Assembly (NCBI GenBank): GCA_963772975.1
Contig: CAVYZH010000011.1
Coordinates: 1 to 64,000 of the forward strand
DNA length: 64,000 nt
Source of the DNA: AC-32 sp963772975
GTDB lineage: Bacteria; Actinomycetota; Thermoleophilia; Gaiellales; Gaiellaceae
Reading direction: 5' to 3'
Shown: positions 47,785-55,867 of the stretch, piece by piece
Layout: each line of letters begins with the position of its first letter
How positions within the stretch are numbered: the first letter of the stretch is position 1
Translations under genes and position numbers: made by a program
Notes under the pieces: model-generated
Database searches by the model: none
What the model was told of the DNA's origin: nothing
Seen by the model: only the letters and a program-made list of their open reading frames with translations

Positions 47785-48375
47785 ATGAACTCCGTCGCAG
47801 AGACCTTCAGCTCACCGCGGTTCCAGCGCTATCTGCTCTGGGCCGGTGTGGTCGTGCTCGCAATCGGCGCGACGGTACTCGTCGTCACGGTGATGGGGGG
47901 ACAGAGCGGTGACCCGGTCAAGGCCGACAAGGGCTTCCACCCGACGCTGCCGGCCAAGAGCGTCCCGCTGCGCAACGGGGACGGCGTGCTGATCAAGACG
48001 TACGCGCAGCTCGACCCGCAGACCCGCTCCGCGGTCAAGACCTTCATCGGCACCGCCGTCGCGCGCCAGCACGTCGACCAGTCCTGGGACGTCGTCGCCC
48101 CGACGCTGAAGGCCGGTTACACGCCGGCCCAGTGGAAGAAGGCGGAGGAGCTGCCGGTCGTGCCGTATCCGGGCGTCGACACCAAGCACGTCCAGTACTA
48201 CCTCGACTACGCCTCGACGAAGGAGATCCTCGTCGAGGTCGGGCTCGCCGGAAAGCCCGGCGTGAGCTCGCGGCCGGTCACCTTCCAGCTCGGCCTCGTG
48301 CCCGGCGAGGGCGGCCGCTGGCTGGTCGACTACTGGATGCCGCGCTGGACGCCGCCGGTTCCGAACGGCGGGTAA
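47785..48375 (+). CDS. Hypothetical membrane-anchored protein
   Basis: 196 residues from ATG 47785. An N-terminal helix (about 16-38, YLLWAGVVVLAIGATVLVVTV) leads to an extracellular region of ~155 residues: VDQSWDVVAPTLKAGYTPAQ, VQYYLDYASTKEILVEVGLA, and a closing GGRWLVDYWMPRWTPP. The pattern of a helix-rich then strand-rich domain ending in aromatic residues resembles NTF2-like extracytoplasmic domains. No known activity. It separates the two mutase subunit genes. Confidence 0.75.
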   Translation: MNSVAETFSSPRFQRYLLWAGVVVLAIGATVLVVTVMGGQSGDPVKADKGFHPTLPAKSVPLRNGDGVLIKTYAQLDPQTRSAVKTFIGTAVARQHVDQSWDVVAPTLKAGYTPAQWKKAEELPVVPYPGVDTKHVQYYLDYASTKEILVEVGLAGKPGVSSRPVTFQLGLVPGEGGRWLVDYWMPRWTPPVPNGG

Positions 48376-48385
48376 GTCTCTCGAG

Positions 48386-49114
48386 CTAGAGCTCGATCTC
48401 CAGCCCGTCGCTGGCGAGCTCGAAGTCCTCTTCGAGCGGCCGCTCGAACGGCCGGTGCGTGAGCAGCAGCCGCTTCGCGCCCGAGGCCTCGAAGGTCTCG
48501 ATCGCCTCCTGAGCGCTCAGGTGCCCGCGCGTGCCGCCCTCCGGGTTCGGGGCGAGCAGCGTCGCCTCGCAGACGAATAGGTCGGCGTCCCGGGCGATCT
48601 CGCCGAGCCCGTCGCTGGGGCCCGAGTCGCCGGAGTAGCCGACGACCGTGCCGTTCGCCGACGTCCGGAAGCCGAACGCGAGCAGCTGGTAGTGCAGGAC
48701 GCGATGCGCGGTGACCTCAAAGCCGGCCGCGGTGAAAGGCTCGCCGTCGACGTACTCGTTCAGGCGGAAGGCCTCCTCGAACATCTCGGGCTGGCCGAGC
48801 CGGCCGCCGATCGAGCAGAGCAGCTCGCGGCCCTCGGGCGGGACCCAGAGCTCCGGCTGCACGACCCCTTCGCCGGGGCCGAGGGTCGAGCCCCAGACCC
48901 AGGGGACGAGGTCGCCCCAGTGGTCGAGGTGCCAGTGCGTGATCGCGATCGCGTCCACCTGTGGCCAGGCCTCGCGCTCGCGCAGCTTCGCCAGCACGCC
49001 CGGGCCGCAGTCGAGCAGTAGCCGCCCCGGGCCCTCGAGCAGGTAGCCCGACTGCGCGCCGCCCGGGTTCGGCCAGGCCGGGGAGCAACCGACGACGGTG
49101 AGTTTCACGCTCAT
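48386..49114 (-). CDS. Metallo-beta-lactamase-fold hydrolase (RNase Z/phosphodiesterase-like)
   Basis: 242 residues. Zinc-site motifs: ITHWHLDHWGDLVPWVWGST (H-x-H-x-D-H), LHYQLLAFGFR, VGYSGDSGPSDGLGEIA, and TRGHLSAQEAIETFEASGAKRLLLTHRPFERP. This belongs to the branch related to RNase Z and cyclic-nucleotide phosphodiesterases; the substrate is unknown. ATG 49114 begins MSVKLTVVGCSPAWPNPGGA; GTG 49108 is possible. Divergent from the cobalamin-binding subunit gene with twelve bases between starts. Confidence 0.9.
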   Translation of the reverse strand: MSVKLTVVGCSPAWPNPGGAQSGYLLEGPGRLLLDCGPGVLAKLREREAWPQVDAIAITHWHLDHWGDLVPWVWGSTLGPGEGVVQPELWVPPEGRELLCSIGGRLGQPEMFEEAFRLNEYVDGEPFTAAGFEVTAHRVLHYQLLAFGFRTSANGTVVGYSGDSGPSDGLGEIARDADLFVCEATLLAPNPEGGTRGHLSAQEAIETFEASGAKRLLLTHRPFERPLEEDFELASDGLEIEL

Positions 49115-49119
49115 ATACT
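49114..49119 (+). promoter_or_regulatory. -10 element for the cobalamin-binding subunit gene
   Basis: TATACT, seven bases before ATG 49127, so the first transcribed base should be the A of the start codon. The earlier in-frame GTG 49121 would fall before the transcript start and is therefore rejected. Confidence 0.55.
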
Positions 49120-49126
49120 CGTGGAG

Positions 49127-49522
49127 ATGGCCGGCAAGATTCGCGTCGTCATAGCAAAACCCGGTCTCGACGGGCACGACCGGGGCGCCAAGATCATCGC
49201 ACGTGCGCTGCGTGACGCGGGGATGGAAGTTATCTACACGGGTCTGCACCAGACGCCCGAGCAGATCGTCGAGACCGCGATCCAGGAGGACGCCGACGCG
49301 GTCGGGATCTCGATCCTTTCCGGCGCGCACATGACGCTCGTCCCGCGGATCCTCGAGGGGCTCCGCGAGAACGGGGCGGAAGACGTGCTCGTCGTTCTCG
49401 GCGGGACGATCCCGGCGGAGGACGCCGAGGAGCTGCAGCGCCAGGGCGTCGCCGCCGTGTTCACGCCCGGCGCGCCAACGAGCGAGATCGTCGAGTTCCT
49501 GCGCGGGAAGGTGCCCGTCTGA
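49127..49522 (+). CDS. Cobalamin-binding subunit of methylmalonyl-CoA mutase
   Basis: 131 residues, a stand-alone B12-binding domain. It opens MAGKIRVVIAKPGLDGHDRG with the D-x-H-x-x-G motif whose His displaces dimethylbenzimidazole on cobalt. Further conserved: DAGMEVIYTGLHQTPEQIVE, DADAVGISILSGAHMTLVP and VLGGTIPAEDAEEL. Works with the large subunit at 46019-47686. It is normally fused to or directly after that subunit; here two unrelated genes intervene. Its stop overlaps the enoyl-CoA hydratase start. Confidence 0.93.
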   Translation: MAGKIRVVIAKPGLDGHDRGAKIIARALRDAGMEVIYTGLHQTPEQIVETAIQEDADAVGISILSGAHMTLVPRILEGLRENGAEDVLVVLGGTIPAEDAEELQRQGVAAVFTPGAPTSEIVEFLRGKVPV

Positions 49523-50286
49523 CCATCGTCGTCGAGCGCGACGGAGGAATCGCGACCGTCACGGTCGACCGGCCCGAGGCGATGAACGCGCTCGACCGGC
49601 CGACCCTCGAGGAGCTGTGCCATCACTTGCAGGAGCTCGCTCGCGACGCCGAGGTCGGCGTGGTGGTGCTGACCGGCTCAGGCGAGAAGGCGTTCGTCGC
49701 CGGCGCCGACATCAAGTACATGAGCGGCCTCACGGTCGAGGAGGCAACCGCTTGGGGCGAGCTCGGCCACCGGTGCACGCAGCTGCTGGAGACGATGCAC
49801 CAGCCGACGATCGCTGCGATCCAGGGCTTCGCGCTCGGCGGAGGCTGCGAGCTCGCGCTCGCCTGCGACCTGCGCTACGCGTCTTCGGGAGCGAAGCTCG
49901 GCCAGCCCGAGATCAACCTCGGGATCATTCCCGGCTGGGGTGGCACCCAGCGGCTCGCCCGCGTCTGCGGGCTGGGCGTGGCGAAGGACATGATCCTCAC
50001 CGGCCGGCTCGTCGACGCCGAGGAGGCGCTGCGCATCGGCCTCGTCCACGGCATCCACGACCCTGCGCGGGAGAAGGCGCGTCAGGTCGCCGAGCTGCTC
50101 GCCTCCAAGAGCCCGGTCGCGCTCGCCGCTGCCAAGCGCGCGACGAACCACGTGCTCCAGGGCCGCCACGCCGAGAACCTGCAGCGCGAGGCCAAGGAGT
50201 TCGGCGAGCTGTTCGCGAGCGCCGACGCGAAGGAGGGCCTTACGGCTTTCGCCGAGAAGCGCGACCCCAAATTCGTCGGGCGCTAG
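49519..50286 (+). CDS. Enoyl-CoA hydratase, apparent CTG start
   Basis: 255 residues when read from CTG 49519, which overlaps the preceding stop as CTGA. The N-terminus LTIVVERDGGIATVTVDRPE AMNAL is the normal first strand pair of the crotonase fold; the first ATG (49582) would remove it. Oxyanion and catalytic residues: AGADIKYMSG, FALGGGCELALACDLRYAS and PEINLGIIPGWGGTQRLARV with both Glu. It hydrates trans-2-enoyl-CoA in beta-oxidation, fitting the nearby acyl-CoA dehydrogenase and Etf genes. Confidence 0.93.
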   Translation: MTIVVERDGGIATVTVDRPEAMNALDRPTLEELCHHLQELARDAEVGVVVLTGSGEKAFVAGADIKYMSGLTVEEATAWGELGHRCTQLLETMHQPTIAAIQGFALGGGCELALACDLRYASSGAKLGQPEINLGIIPGWGGTQRLARVCGLGVAKDMILTGRLVDAEEALRIGLVHGIHDPAREKARQVAELLASKSPVALAAAKRATNHVLQGRHAENLQREAKEFGELFASADAKEGLTAFAEKRDPKFVGR

Positions 50287-51170
50287 GGCGAGACCAGCGA
50301 GACGACCGAGGCGCTGAGCGCCAGGTCGTCGCCGCGCTGCGCCTTCAAGGTCGTGGGCGCGGACGCCGTCTGGATGGCGACCTGCTGCTTCGGCTTCGCC
50401 GACGAGAGCTCCACCGGCGTCCCCGGCGAGCCAAAGCTCGGCACAAGCTGAACCGTGGCATCGACCGGCACGGTCACGAGCAGGCGGCGCTTCAGCTGTG
50501 ACTGGTGCTGCCGCATCGGCAAGGCGCTGACGGCGGCGAGCCGGAGCTGCACGCTGTCCTCGTTGACCGAGAGGATCGTCCCGCGCAGGTCAAGCGTGAA
50601 CGGCGTCCCGTGCGGAGCGGAGAAGAGCAGGTGCGTCGCCCGCTGCAGCCACGGGTAGGGGTCGACCGCCTTGCCGCGTCCGGGGTGGAGCTCGAAGTGC
50701 AGGTGTGCGTGCAGCCCGTTCGCGTCGCCCGAGTCGCCGACGAACCCGACCGGCTGGCCGGCGATCACTTTCGCGCCGTTCTTCAGGCCCTTGGCGTAGG
50801 CGGTCCCGGCGACGCATTTGCCGCGGTTGTCGTTCTTCGCTGAGAGGTCGTTGTTGAGATGGATGTAGTAGTAGTCCGTGCCGCTTGCGCCGTGGAGATA
50901 GAGCATGCAGCCGGCGTTCGCCGAGCTTTTCCAGAACTCGACCTTGCCCGCCTCGACGGCGACCGCCAGGGTCCGCTTGGTTGCCACGATGTCGATCCCC
51001 TGGTGCGTCCCGCCGGGCCGCGGCTGGCCGAAGTCGTCGCCGTAGGTGACTGCGCCGAGCACCGGGAAGACGAGCTTCTGCGGCACGGCGGCGCTCGCGC
51101 CGCCCGCGAGGGTCAGGAGCGCAAGGGCGAGAACGAGGGTTCCTCGGGCTGTCGTCCGGTGGCTGATCAT
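50283..51170 (-). CDS. M23 family metallopeptidase (LytM domain), secreted
   Basis: 295 residues from ATG 51170. Signal peptide (about 1-28, TLVLALALLTLAGGASA). LytM zinc motifs: GGTHQGIDIVATK (H-x3-D) and LHAHLHFELHPG (H-x-H). Between them YYYIHLNNDLSAKN is conserved. It would cut peptidoglycan cross-bridges or bind them as an amidase activator. The C-terminal ~100 residues form a second beta-rich domain of unknown type. Tail-to-tail with the hydratase gene, four-base overlap. Confidence 0.9.
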   Translation of the reverse strand: MISHRTTARGTLVLALALLTLAGGASAAVPQKLVFPVLGAVTYGDDFGQPRPGGTHQGIDIVATKRTLAVAVEAGKVEFWKSSANAGCMLYLHGASGTDYYYIHLNNDLSAKNDNRGKCVAGTAYAKGLKNGAKVIAGQPVGFVGDSGDANGLHAHLHFELHPGRGKAVDPYPWLQRATHLLFSAPHGTPFTLDLRGTILSVNEDSVQLRLAAVSALPMRQHQSQLKRRLLVTVPVDATVQLVPSFGSPGTPVELSSAKPKQQVAIQTASAPTTLKAQRGDDLALSASVVSLVSP

Positions 51171-51233
51171 GGGCTTGCCGGTCGGTCCGAAGGGCCAGAC
51201 CCTACCAGCCCTCCTCGCTAGAGTCCGCCCGCG

Positions 51234-52013
51234 ATGAAGATCGCCGTCTGCGCCAAGTACGTCCCGGAAGCGACCGCCGCGCGCCGGATCGACCCCTCGA
51301 CGAAGCGGCTCGACCGCTCCGGCGAGGGGGTGCTGAACCCGTTTGACGCGAATGCCGTCGAGGAGGCGTTGAAGCTCCGCGACGCAACTGGCGAGGGCGA
51401 GGTGGTGATCGTCTCGCTCGGTCCGGAGAAGGCGCTCGAGGCGATGCGCCGAGCGCTCGCGATGGGCGCCGACCGCGTCGTGCTCGTCTCGGATGAGGCC
51501 GCCGCCGGCTCGGACCTCGTGGCCACCGCGTGCGTGCTCGCGTCTGCTCTCGAGCGAGAGGAGGCTGACCTCGTGCTCTTCGGCCAGCAGGCCAACGACG
51601 GGGACGGCGCAGTCCTCTGGGCCGCGGTCGCCGACCGGCTGCAGCGGCCGCTGATCTCGCAGGTGGCCGAGCTCTCGCACGAGGACGGGAAGGTGCGCGG
51701 CAAGCGCCAGACCGAGTTCGGCTACGACGTGATCGAGGCGCCGCTGCCCGCCGTGGTCGCCGTCTCGGACGCGATCAACGTCCCGCGCTACCCGGCGCTG
51801 AAGGGGATCATGGGCGCGAAGAAGAAGCCGCAGGAGACGCTCTCGCTGGCCGACCTCGGCGTCCCCGCCGAGGAGGCGGGCGAGGCCGGCTCGCGCACGA
51901 CGGTCATCGCGCTGAACGACCCGCCGGCGCGCGGCGACCTGGTCAAGCTCGAGGACGACGGCTCGGCCGCGGAGAAGATCGTCGAGTTCCTGCAGGAGAA
52001 GCGGGCGCTATGA
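51234..52013 (+). CDS. etfB: Electron transfer flavoprotein beta subunit
   Basis: 259 residues. MKIAVCAKYVPEATAARRID start, NPFDANAVEEALKLRD, LVLFGQQANDGDGAVLWAAV (AMP site) and the late PRYPALKGIMGAKKKP are characteristic. It accepts electrons from acyl-CoA dehydrogenases as a heterodimer with EtfA. TAGAGT (51219-51224) is nine bases before the ATG. Its stop overlaps the etfA start (ATGA). Confidence 0.95.
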   Translation: MKIAVCAKYVPEATAARRIDPSTKRLDRSGEGVLNPFDANAVEEALKLRDATGEGEVVIVSLGPEKALEAMRRALAMGADRVVLVSDEAAAGSDLVATACVLASALEREEADLVLFGQQANDGDGAVLWAAVADRLQRPLISQVAELSHEDGKVRGKRQTEFGYDVIEAPLPAVVAVSDAINVPRYPALKGIMGAKKKPQETLSLADLGVPAEEAGEAGSRTTVIALNDPPARGDLVKLEDDGSAAEKIVEFLQEKRAL

Positions 52014-52969
52014 AGTTCCTGGTGTTTCTCGAGCACCACGAGGGCAAGCTGCAGAAGGACGCGCTCGGCGTGCTCGGCAAGGCCGCCTCGCTCGGCGAGG
52101 CCGAGGGCGTGCTGCTCGGCTCCGACGTGGGAGCGCTCGCCGCCGACGCCGGCCGCTTCGGCGCCCGGCGGGTACACGTGATGGACGACGTCCTGCTCGA
52201 CAAGCCGCTGCCCCAGCCGCGGGTCGACGCGCTCGAGACCTTGCTGGGCGAGTGCGCCTTCGACGGCGTCCTGTTCGCCGCGAGCGTGCTCTCCGCTGAC
52301 GTCGCGGCAGGGCTCGCCGCGCGACTCGACGCGGGCCTCAACTACGACCTCACCGATCTCGCGGTGGAAAGCCGAGAGCTCGTCGGCAAGCGCCCGGCGC
52401 TCGGCGACTCGGTCTACGTCGACGTCGGCTGGAGCTCCGAGCCGCGCCTCGCCCTCGTCCGCTCGGGCACATTCGAGCCGCAGGAGAGCGGCGGCAGCGC
52501 GGAGGTCGAGAAGTTCGAGTCGCGCCTGCAGGACTTCTCGCTGGCGGCGACGATGGTCGAACAGGCCCACGAGGAGAGCGAGGGCCCGTCGATCGAGGAC
52601 GCCGACGTGATCGTCGCCGGCGGCCGCGGCCTCGGCGGGCCCGAGGGCTTCGCCGCAGTCGAGGAACTGGCCAAGGCGCTCGGCGGCGCAGTCGCGGCCA
52701 CTCGCGCCGTCGTCGACGCGGGCTGGTACCCGTACTCGGCGCAGGTCGGGCAGACGGGCAAGAGCGTCTCGCCGAAGCTCTACGTCGCGGTCGGGATCTC
52801 CGGCGCGATCCAGCACAAGGTCGGGATGCAGAGCTCGGGCCTGATCGTCGCGATCAACAAGGACCCGAACGCGCCGATCTTCGAGTACGCCGACCTCGGC
52901 GTGGTCGGCGACCTGAACGAGATCCTGCCCAAGCTGACCGAGCTCGTCCGCGCCCGCCGCGCGGCATGA
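52010..52969 (+). CDS. etfA: Electron transfer flavoprotein alpha subunit
   Basis: 319 residues. The FAD-binding C-terminal domain carries VIVAGGRGLGGPEGFAAVEE, VVDAGWYPYSAQVGQTGKSV, LYVAVGISGAIQHKVGMQSS and IVAINKDPNAPIFEYADLGV, all hallmark EtfA. ATG overlaps the etfB stop. Electrons leave through the ETF-quinone oxidoreductase encoded just downstream. Confidence 0.95.
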   Translation: MKFLVFLEHHEGKLQKDALGVLGKAASLGEAEGVLLGSDVGALAADAGRFGARRVHVMDDVLLDKPLPQPRVDALETLLGECAFDGVLFAASVLSADVAAGLAARLDAGLNYDLTDLAVESRELVGKRPALGDSVYVDVGWSSEPRLALVRSGTFEPQESGGSAEVEKFESRLQDFSLAATMVEQAHEESEGPSIEDADVIVAGGRGLGGPEGFAAVEELAKALGGAVAATRAVVDAGWYPYSAQVGQTGKSVSPKLYVAVGISGAIQHKVGMQSSGLIVAINKDPNAPIFEYADLGVVGDLNEILPKLTELVRARRAA

Positions 52970-53022
52970 ACACGCTACGCGTTCTCGGATCACGCAACCA
53001 GCTCATGCGGGTGGGCCTTTGA
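52966..53022 (+). CDS. 18-codon mini-cistron between etfA and the ETF-quinone oxidoreductase
   Basis: ATG 52966 overlaps the etfA stop (ATGA) and its own TGA (53020-53022) overlaps the next ATG (TGATG). It reads MNTLRVLGSRNQLMRVGL. Both junctions are of the coupled type, so ribosomes could step from etfA through this frame to the next gene. It may be a translational relay with no functional product; conservation is unknown. Confidence 0.35.
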   Translation: MNTLRVLGSRNQLMRVGL

Positions 53023-54695
53023 TGGCTCTGCGCCCGTCGGAATTTCCCCCTCCTTTCGACCCGCGCGAGTTCGTCGTCGCGCCCGGCGAGCCCGAGATCG
53101 AGGTCGGCGTGCTGATCGTCGGCGCGGGGCCGGCCGGGCTGGCCTGCGCGATTCGCCTCGGCCAGCTGCTCGAGGGCGCGCCCGAGCTGGCGGAGCGGCT
53201 CGGCGACGTACCGGTAGCGGTGCTCGAGAAGGGCCGGCAGCCGGGCTCGCACCTGCTCTCGGGCGCTGTCGTCAACCCGCGCTCGTTGCGCAAGCTGTTC
53301 GACGGGCGCTACCACACGCGCGACCTTCCGTTCTACGGGCGCGTCGAGCACGAGTCGGTCTACTTCCTCAGCCCGCAGCGCTATCTGCGGATCCCGACTC
53401 CGCCGACGATGAAGAACGGCGGCAACTACGTCGCCTCGCTCTCGCAGCTCGGCCGCTGGCTCGCCGAGCGCGCGGAGGAGGGCGGCGCGACGATCCTGCC
53501 CGAGACCTCGGGCCACGCCCTGCTCGTCGGCGACGGGCGCGTCCGCGGCGTGCGCACCGGCGACCGCGGCCGTGGTCGCGATGGCCAGGAGCTCGGCAAC
53601 TTTGAGCCCGGCTCCGATGTTCACGCGCGCGTGACGGTTCTCGCCGAGGGGACGCAGGGCCACCTGACCGGCGTCGCGCTCGACCGCTTCGCCCTCCAGG
53701 GCGACAACCCACAGGTCTGGGCACTCGGCGTGAAGGAGGTCTGGAAGGTCGCAAAGCCGCTCGAACGCGTGATCCACACGCTGGGCTGGCCGCTTCGCGC
53801 CGCGAAGAAGTACCGCGAGTTCGGCGGCTCGTTCGTCTACCCGATGGGCGACGACATGCTCACGATCGGGATGGTCGTCGGGCTCGACTACCGCGACGCC
53901 GAGCTCTCCGTCCACGATCTGCTGCAGGAGCTGAAGACGCATCCCATGATGAAGGAGCTGCTGTGGGGCGGTGAGCGCGTGGCGTGGGGGGCGAAGACGA
54001 TTCCCGAGGGCGGCTTCCTCTCGCTGCCGAGGCGCCTGCATGCGCCGGGCCTGCTGATCTGCGGCGACGGCGCGGGGCTCGTCAACGTGCCGGCGTTGAA
54101 GGGGATCCACTACGCCGTCGAGTCGGGGCGGCTGGCGGCCGAGGCGGCGTTCTCGGCGCTGCAGCGCGGCGAGAGCCCGGGCCGGCGTGGTGCCCTGGCC
54201 GGCTACGACCGTGCGCTGCAGGAGAGCTTCGTCTGGAGGGACCTCAAGCAGGTGCGCAACATGCGGCCGGCATTCGGCCGCGGCCTCGTGCTCGGCGGCG
54301 CGCTCGCGGGGGCGATGACCGCGACCCGTGGCGCCTTTCCGCCCGGGGACGCGCGGATGGAGGCGGACGCCGACCAGGAGCTGATCCGCACCGACCGCGC
54401 GAAGAACTACCCGGTCCCTGACGGCGAGCTCACCTTCGACAAGCTCTCGTCTGTCTTCCTCTCCGGGAACGCGACGCGTGACGACGCGCCGAATCACATC
54501 CGGGTGCAGCGCAAGGTGCCCGAGGAGATCGCCGAGCTGTGGACGCGCATGTGCCCGGCGGCGGTCTACGAGGTGACCGAGAACGGCGTCGATGTGACGC
54601 CGTCGAACTGCGTGCAGTGCGGCGCGATCACAGCGAAGGGCGGGCGGCTCACCCCGCCCGAGGGCGGCGCGGGGCCGGACTACAAGCTGACGTGA
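53022..54695 (+). CDS. Electron transfer flavoprotein-ubiquinone (menaquinone) oxidoreductase
   Basis: 557 residues. FAD site VGVLIVGAGPAGLACAIRLG; SGAVVNPRSLRKLF; GDNPQVWALGVKEVWKV; GWPLRAAKKYREFGGSFVYP; CGDGAGLVNVPALKGIHYAV. The C-terminus should bind a [4Fe-4S] cluster: MCPAAVYEV and SNCVQCGAITAKGG. The usual four Cys are C...NC-x2-C-x2-C; here the last position is Ile, leaving three. Either a different ligand or a [3Fe-4S] cluster is used. It passes electrons from Etf to the quinone pool at the membrane. Stop overlaps the dehydratase start (GTGA). Confidence 0.93.
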   Translation: MALRPSEFPPPFDPREFVVAPGEPEIEVGVLIVGAGPAGLACAIRLGQLLEGAPELAERLGDVPVAVLEKGRQPGSHLLSGAVVNPRSLRKLFDGRYHTRDLPFYGRVEHESVYFLSPQRYLRIPTPPTMKNGGNYVASLSQLGRWLAERAEEGGATILPETSGHALLVGDGRVRGVRTGDRGRGRDGQELGNFEPGSDVHARVTVLAEGTQGHLTGVALDRFALQGDNPQVWALGVKEVWKVAKPLERVIHTLGWPLRAAKKYREFGGSFVYPMGDDMLTIGMVVGLDYRDAELSVHDLLQELKTHPMMKELLWGGERVAWGAKTIPEGGFLSLPRRLHAPGLLICGDGAGLVNVPALKGIHYAVESGRLAAEAAFSALQRGESPGRRGALAGYDRALQESFVWRDLKQVRNMRPAFGRGLVLGGALAGAMTATRGAFPPGDARMEADADQELIRTDRAKNYPVPDGELTFDKLSSVFLSGNATRDDAPNHIRVQRKVPEEIAELWTRMCPAAVYEVTENGVDVTPSNCVQCGAITAKGGRLTPPEGGAGPDYKLT

Positions 54696-55654
54696 TCATC
54701 GAGCTCGCCGACGTCGAGGCCGCCCGCGAGAGGATCGCCGGGCGCGTGCACCGCACGCCGACCTTCGGCTCGGCGACGCTCGGCGAGCGGGCCGGCGGCG
54801 CCGAGGTGTACCTCAAGGCCGAGCTCTTCCAGAAGACGGGCTCCTTCAAGCCGCGCGGCGCGCTGAACAAGCTCTCGCAGCTCTCCGACGAGGAGAAGGC
54901 GCGCGGCGTGATCTCGATCTCGGCCGGGAACCACGCCCAGGCGCTCGCCTACGCCTCCGCGCAGGAGGGCATCGACGCGCTGGTCGTGATGTGGCAGACC
55001 GCGAGCCCGCTCAAGATCGAGGCCGCCCGGGGCTACGGGGCCACGATCGACACGGAGGCACCGGACATCCCGGAGGCCTTCGAGCGTCTCGAGCAGCTGA
55101 TCGAGGAGACCGGCCGCACGCTCGTCCATCCGTACGACGACCCGTTCGTGATGGCGGGCCAGGGCACCGTCGGCCTGGAGCTGCTCGAAGACGTCCCCGA
55201 GCCCGACGTCGTGCTCGTGCCGGTCGGGGGCGGCGGTCTCGTCTCCGGGATCGCGACCGCGGTCAAGGGCCGCAGCCCAGGCACGCGCGTGGTCGCGGTC
55301 GAGCCCGAGCGCTCGCGCGCCCTGCACGAGAGCATGAAGGCCGGCGAGCCCGTCACCGTCGAGGCCGCCTCGCTCGCCGACGGGCTGAACGGCCCGTACG
55401 CCGGCGCGAACTGCGTGCAGCAGTGCCTCGCCCTCGGCGTCGAGTCGGTGCTGGTCACCGAGGACGAGCTGAAAGACGCCTTCCGGTTCTTGTACACGCG
55501 CGCGAAGCTCGCACCGGAAGCCGCGGGCGCCGCGACCACGGCCGCCCTGCTCGCCCGGAAAGCCGCTGTGGAACCGGGCCAACGCGTCGTCGCGGTGGTC
55601 TCGGGCGGCAACGTGGCCACCGATACCACCGTTGCTATCCTGAGTGGACGATGA
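54692..55654 (+). CDS. Threonine/serine dehydratase (PLP-dependent)
   Basis: 320 residues from GTG 54692. PLP Lys in FQKTGSFKPRGALNKL; SAGNHAQALAYAS; the phosphate loop VPVGGGGLVSGIATAV; and final VAVVSGGNVA. There is no C-terminal ACT regulatory domain, so it is of the catabolic (TdcB-like) or serine/threonine-racemase-related class rather than biosynthetic IlvA. It deaminates threonine to 2-oxobutyrate, which feeds propionyl-CoA and so the methylmalonyl-CoA route. Stop overlaps rpmE (ATGA). Confidence 0.9.
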   Translation: MIIELADVEAARERIAGRVHRTPTFGSATLGERAGGAEVYLKAELFQKTGSFKPRGALNKLSQLSDEEKARGVISISAGNHAQALAYASAQEGIDALVVMWQTASPLKIEAARGYGATIDTEAPDIPEAFERLEQLIEETGRTLVHPYDDPFVMAGQGTVGLELLEDVPEPDVVLVPVGGGGLVSGIATAVKGRSPGTRVVAVEPERSRALHESMKAGEPVTVEAASLADGLNGPYAGANCVQQCLALGVESVLVTEDELKDAFRFLYTRAKLAPEAAGAATTAALLARKAAVEPGQRVVAVVSGGNVATDTTVAILSGR

Positions 55655-55860
55655 AGCCCGAGATCCATCCCGAGTACATGCTCGCAACGGTGCACTGCGC
55701 CTGCGGGAACGAGTTCCAGACGCGCTCGACCAAGCCCGAGCTGCACGTCGAGGTGTGCTCGAACTGCCACCCGTTCTACACGGGCAAGCAGAAGCTGATG
55801 GACTCCGGCGGCCGCGTCGAGCGCTTCCAGCGCCGCCTCGAGAAGGCCAGCAAGGCTTAG
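55651..55860 (+). CDS. rpmE: 50S ribosomal protein L31
   Basis: 69 residues. MKPEIHPEYMLATVHCACGN, then STKPELHVEVCSNCHPFYTG and KLMDSGGRVERFQRR. Both C-x-C and C-x2-C pairs are present, so this is the zinc-binding C+ form. The adjacent DUF1385-prfA-prmC order is common in Gram-positive bacteria. Confidence 0.96.
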   Translation: MKPEIHPEYMLATVHCACGNEFQTRSTKPELHVEVCSNCHPFYTGKQKLMDSGGRVERFQRRLEKASKA

Positions 55861-55867
55861 AGCCGAT

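Noticed and set aside
47776..48375. TTG 47776 as start of the membrane-anchored protein
   Set aside because: ATG 47785 is three codons later and the extra residues add no conserved feature.
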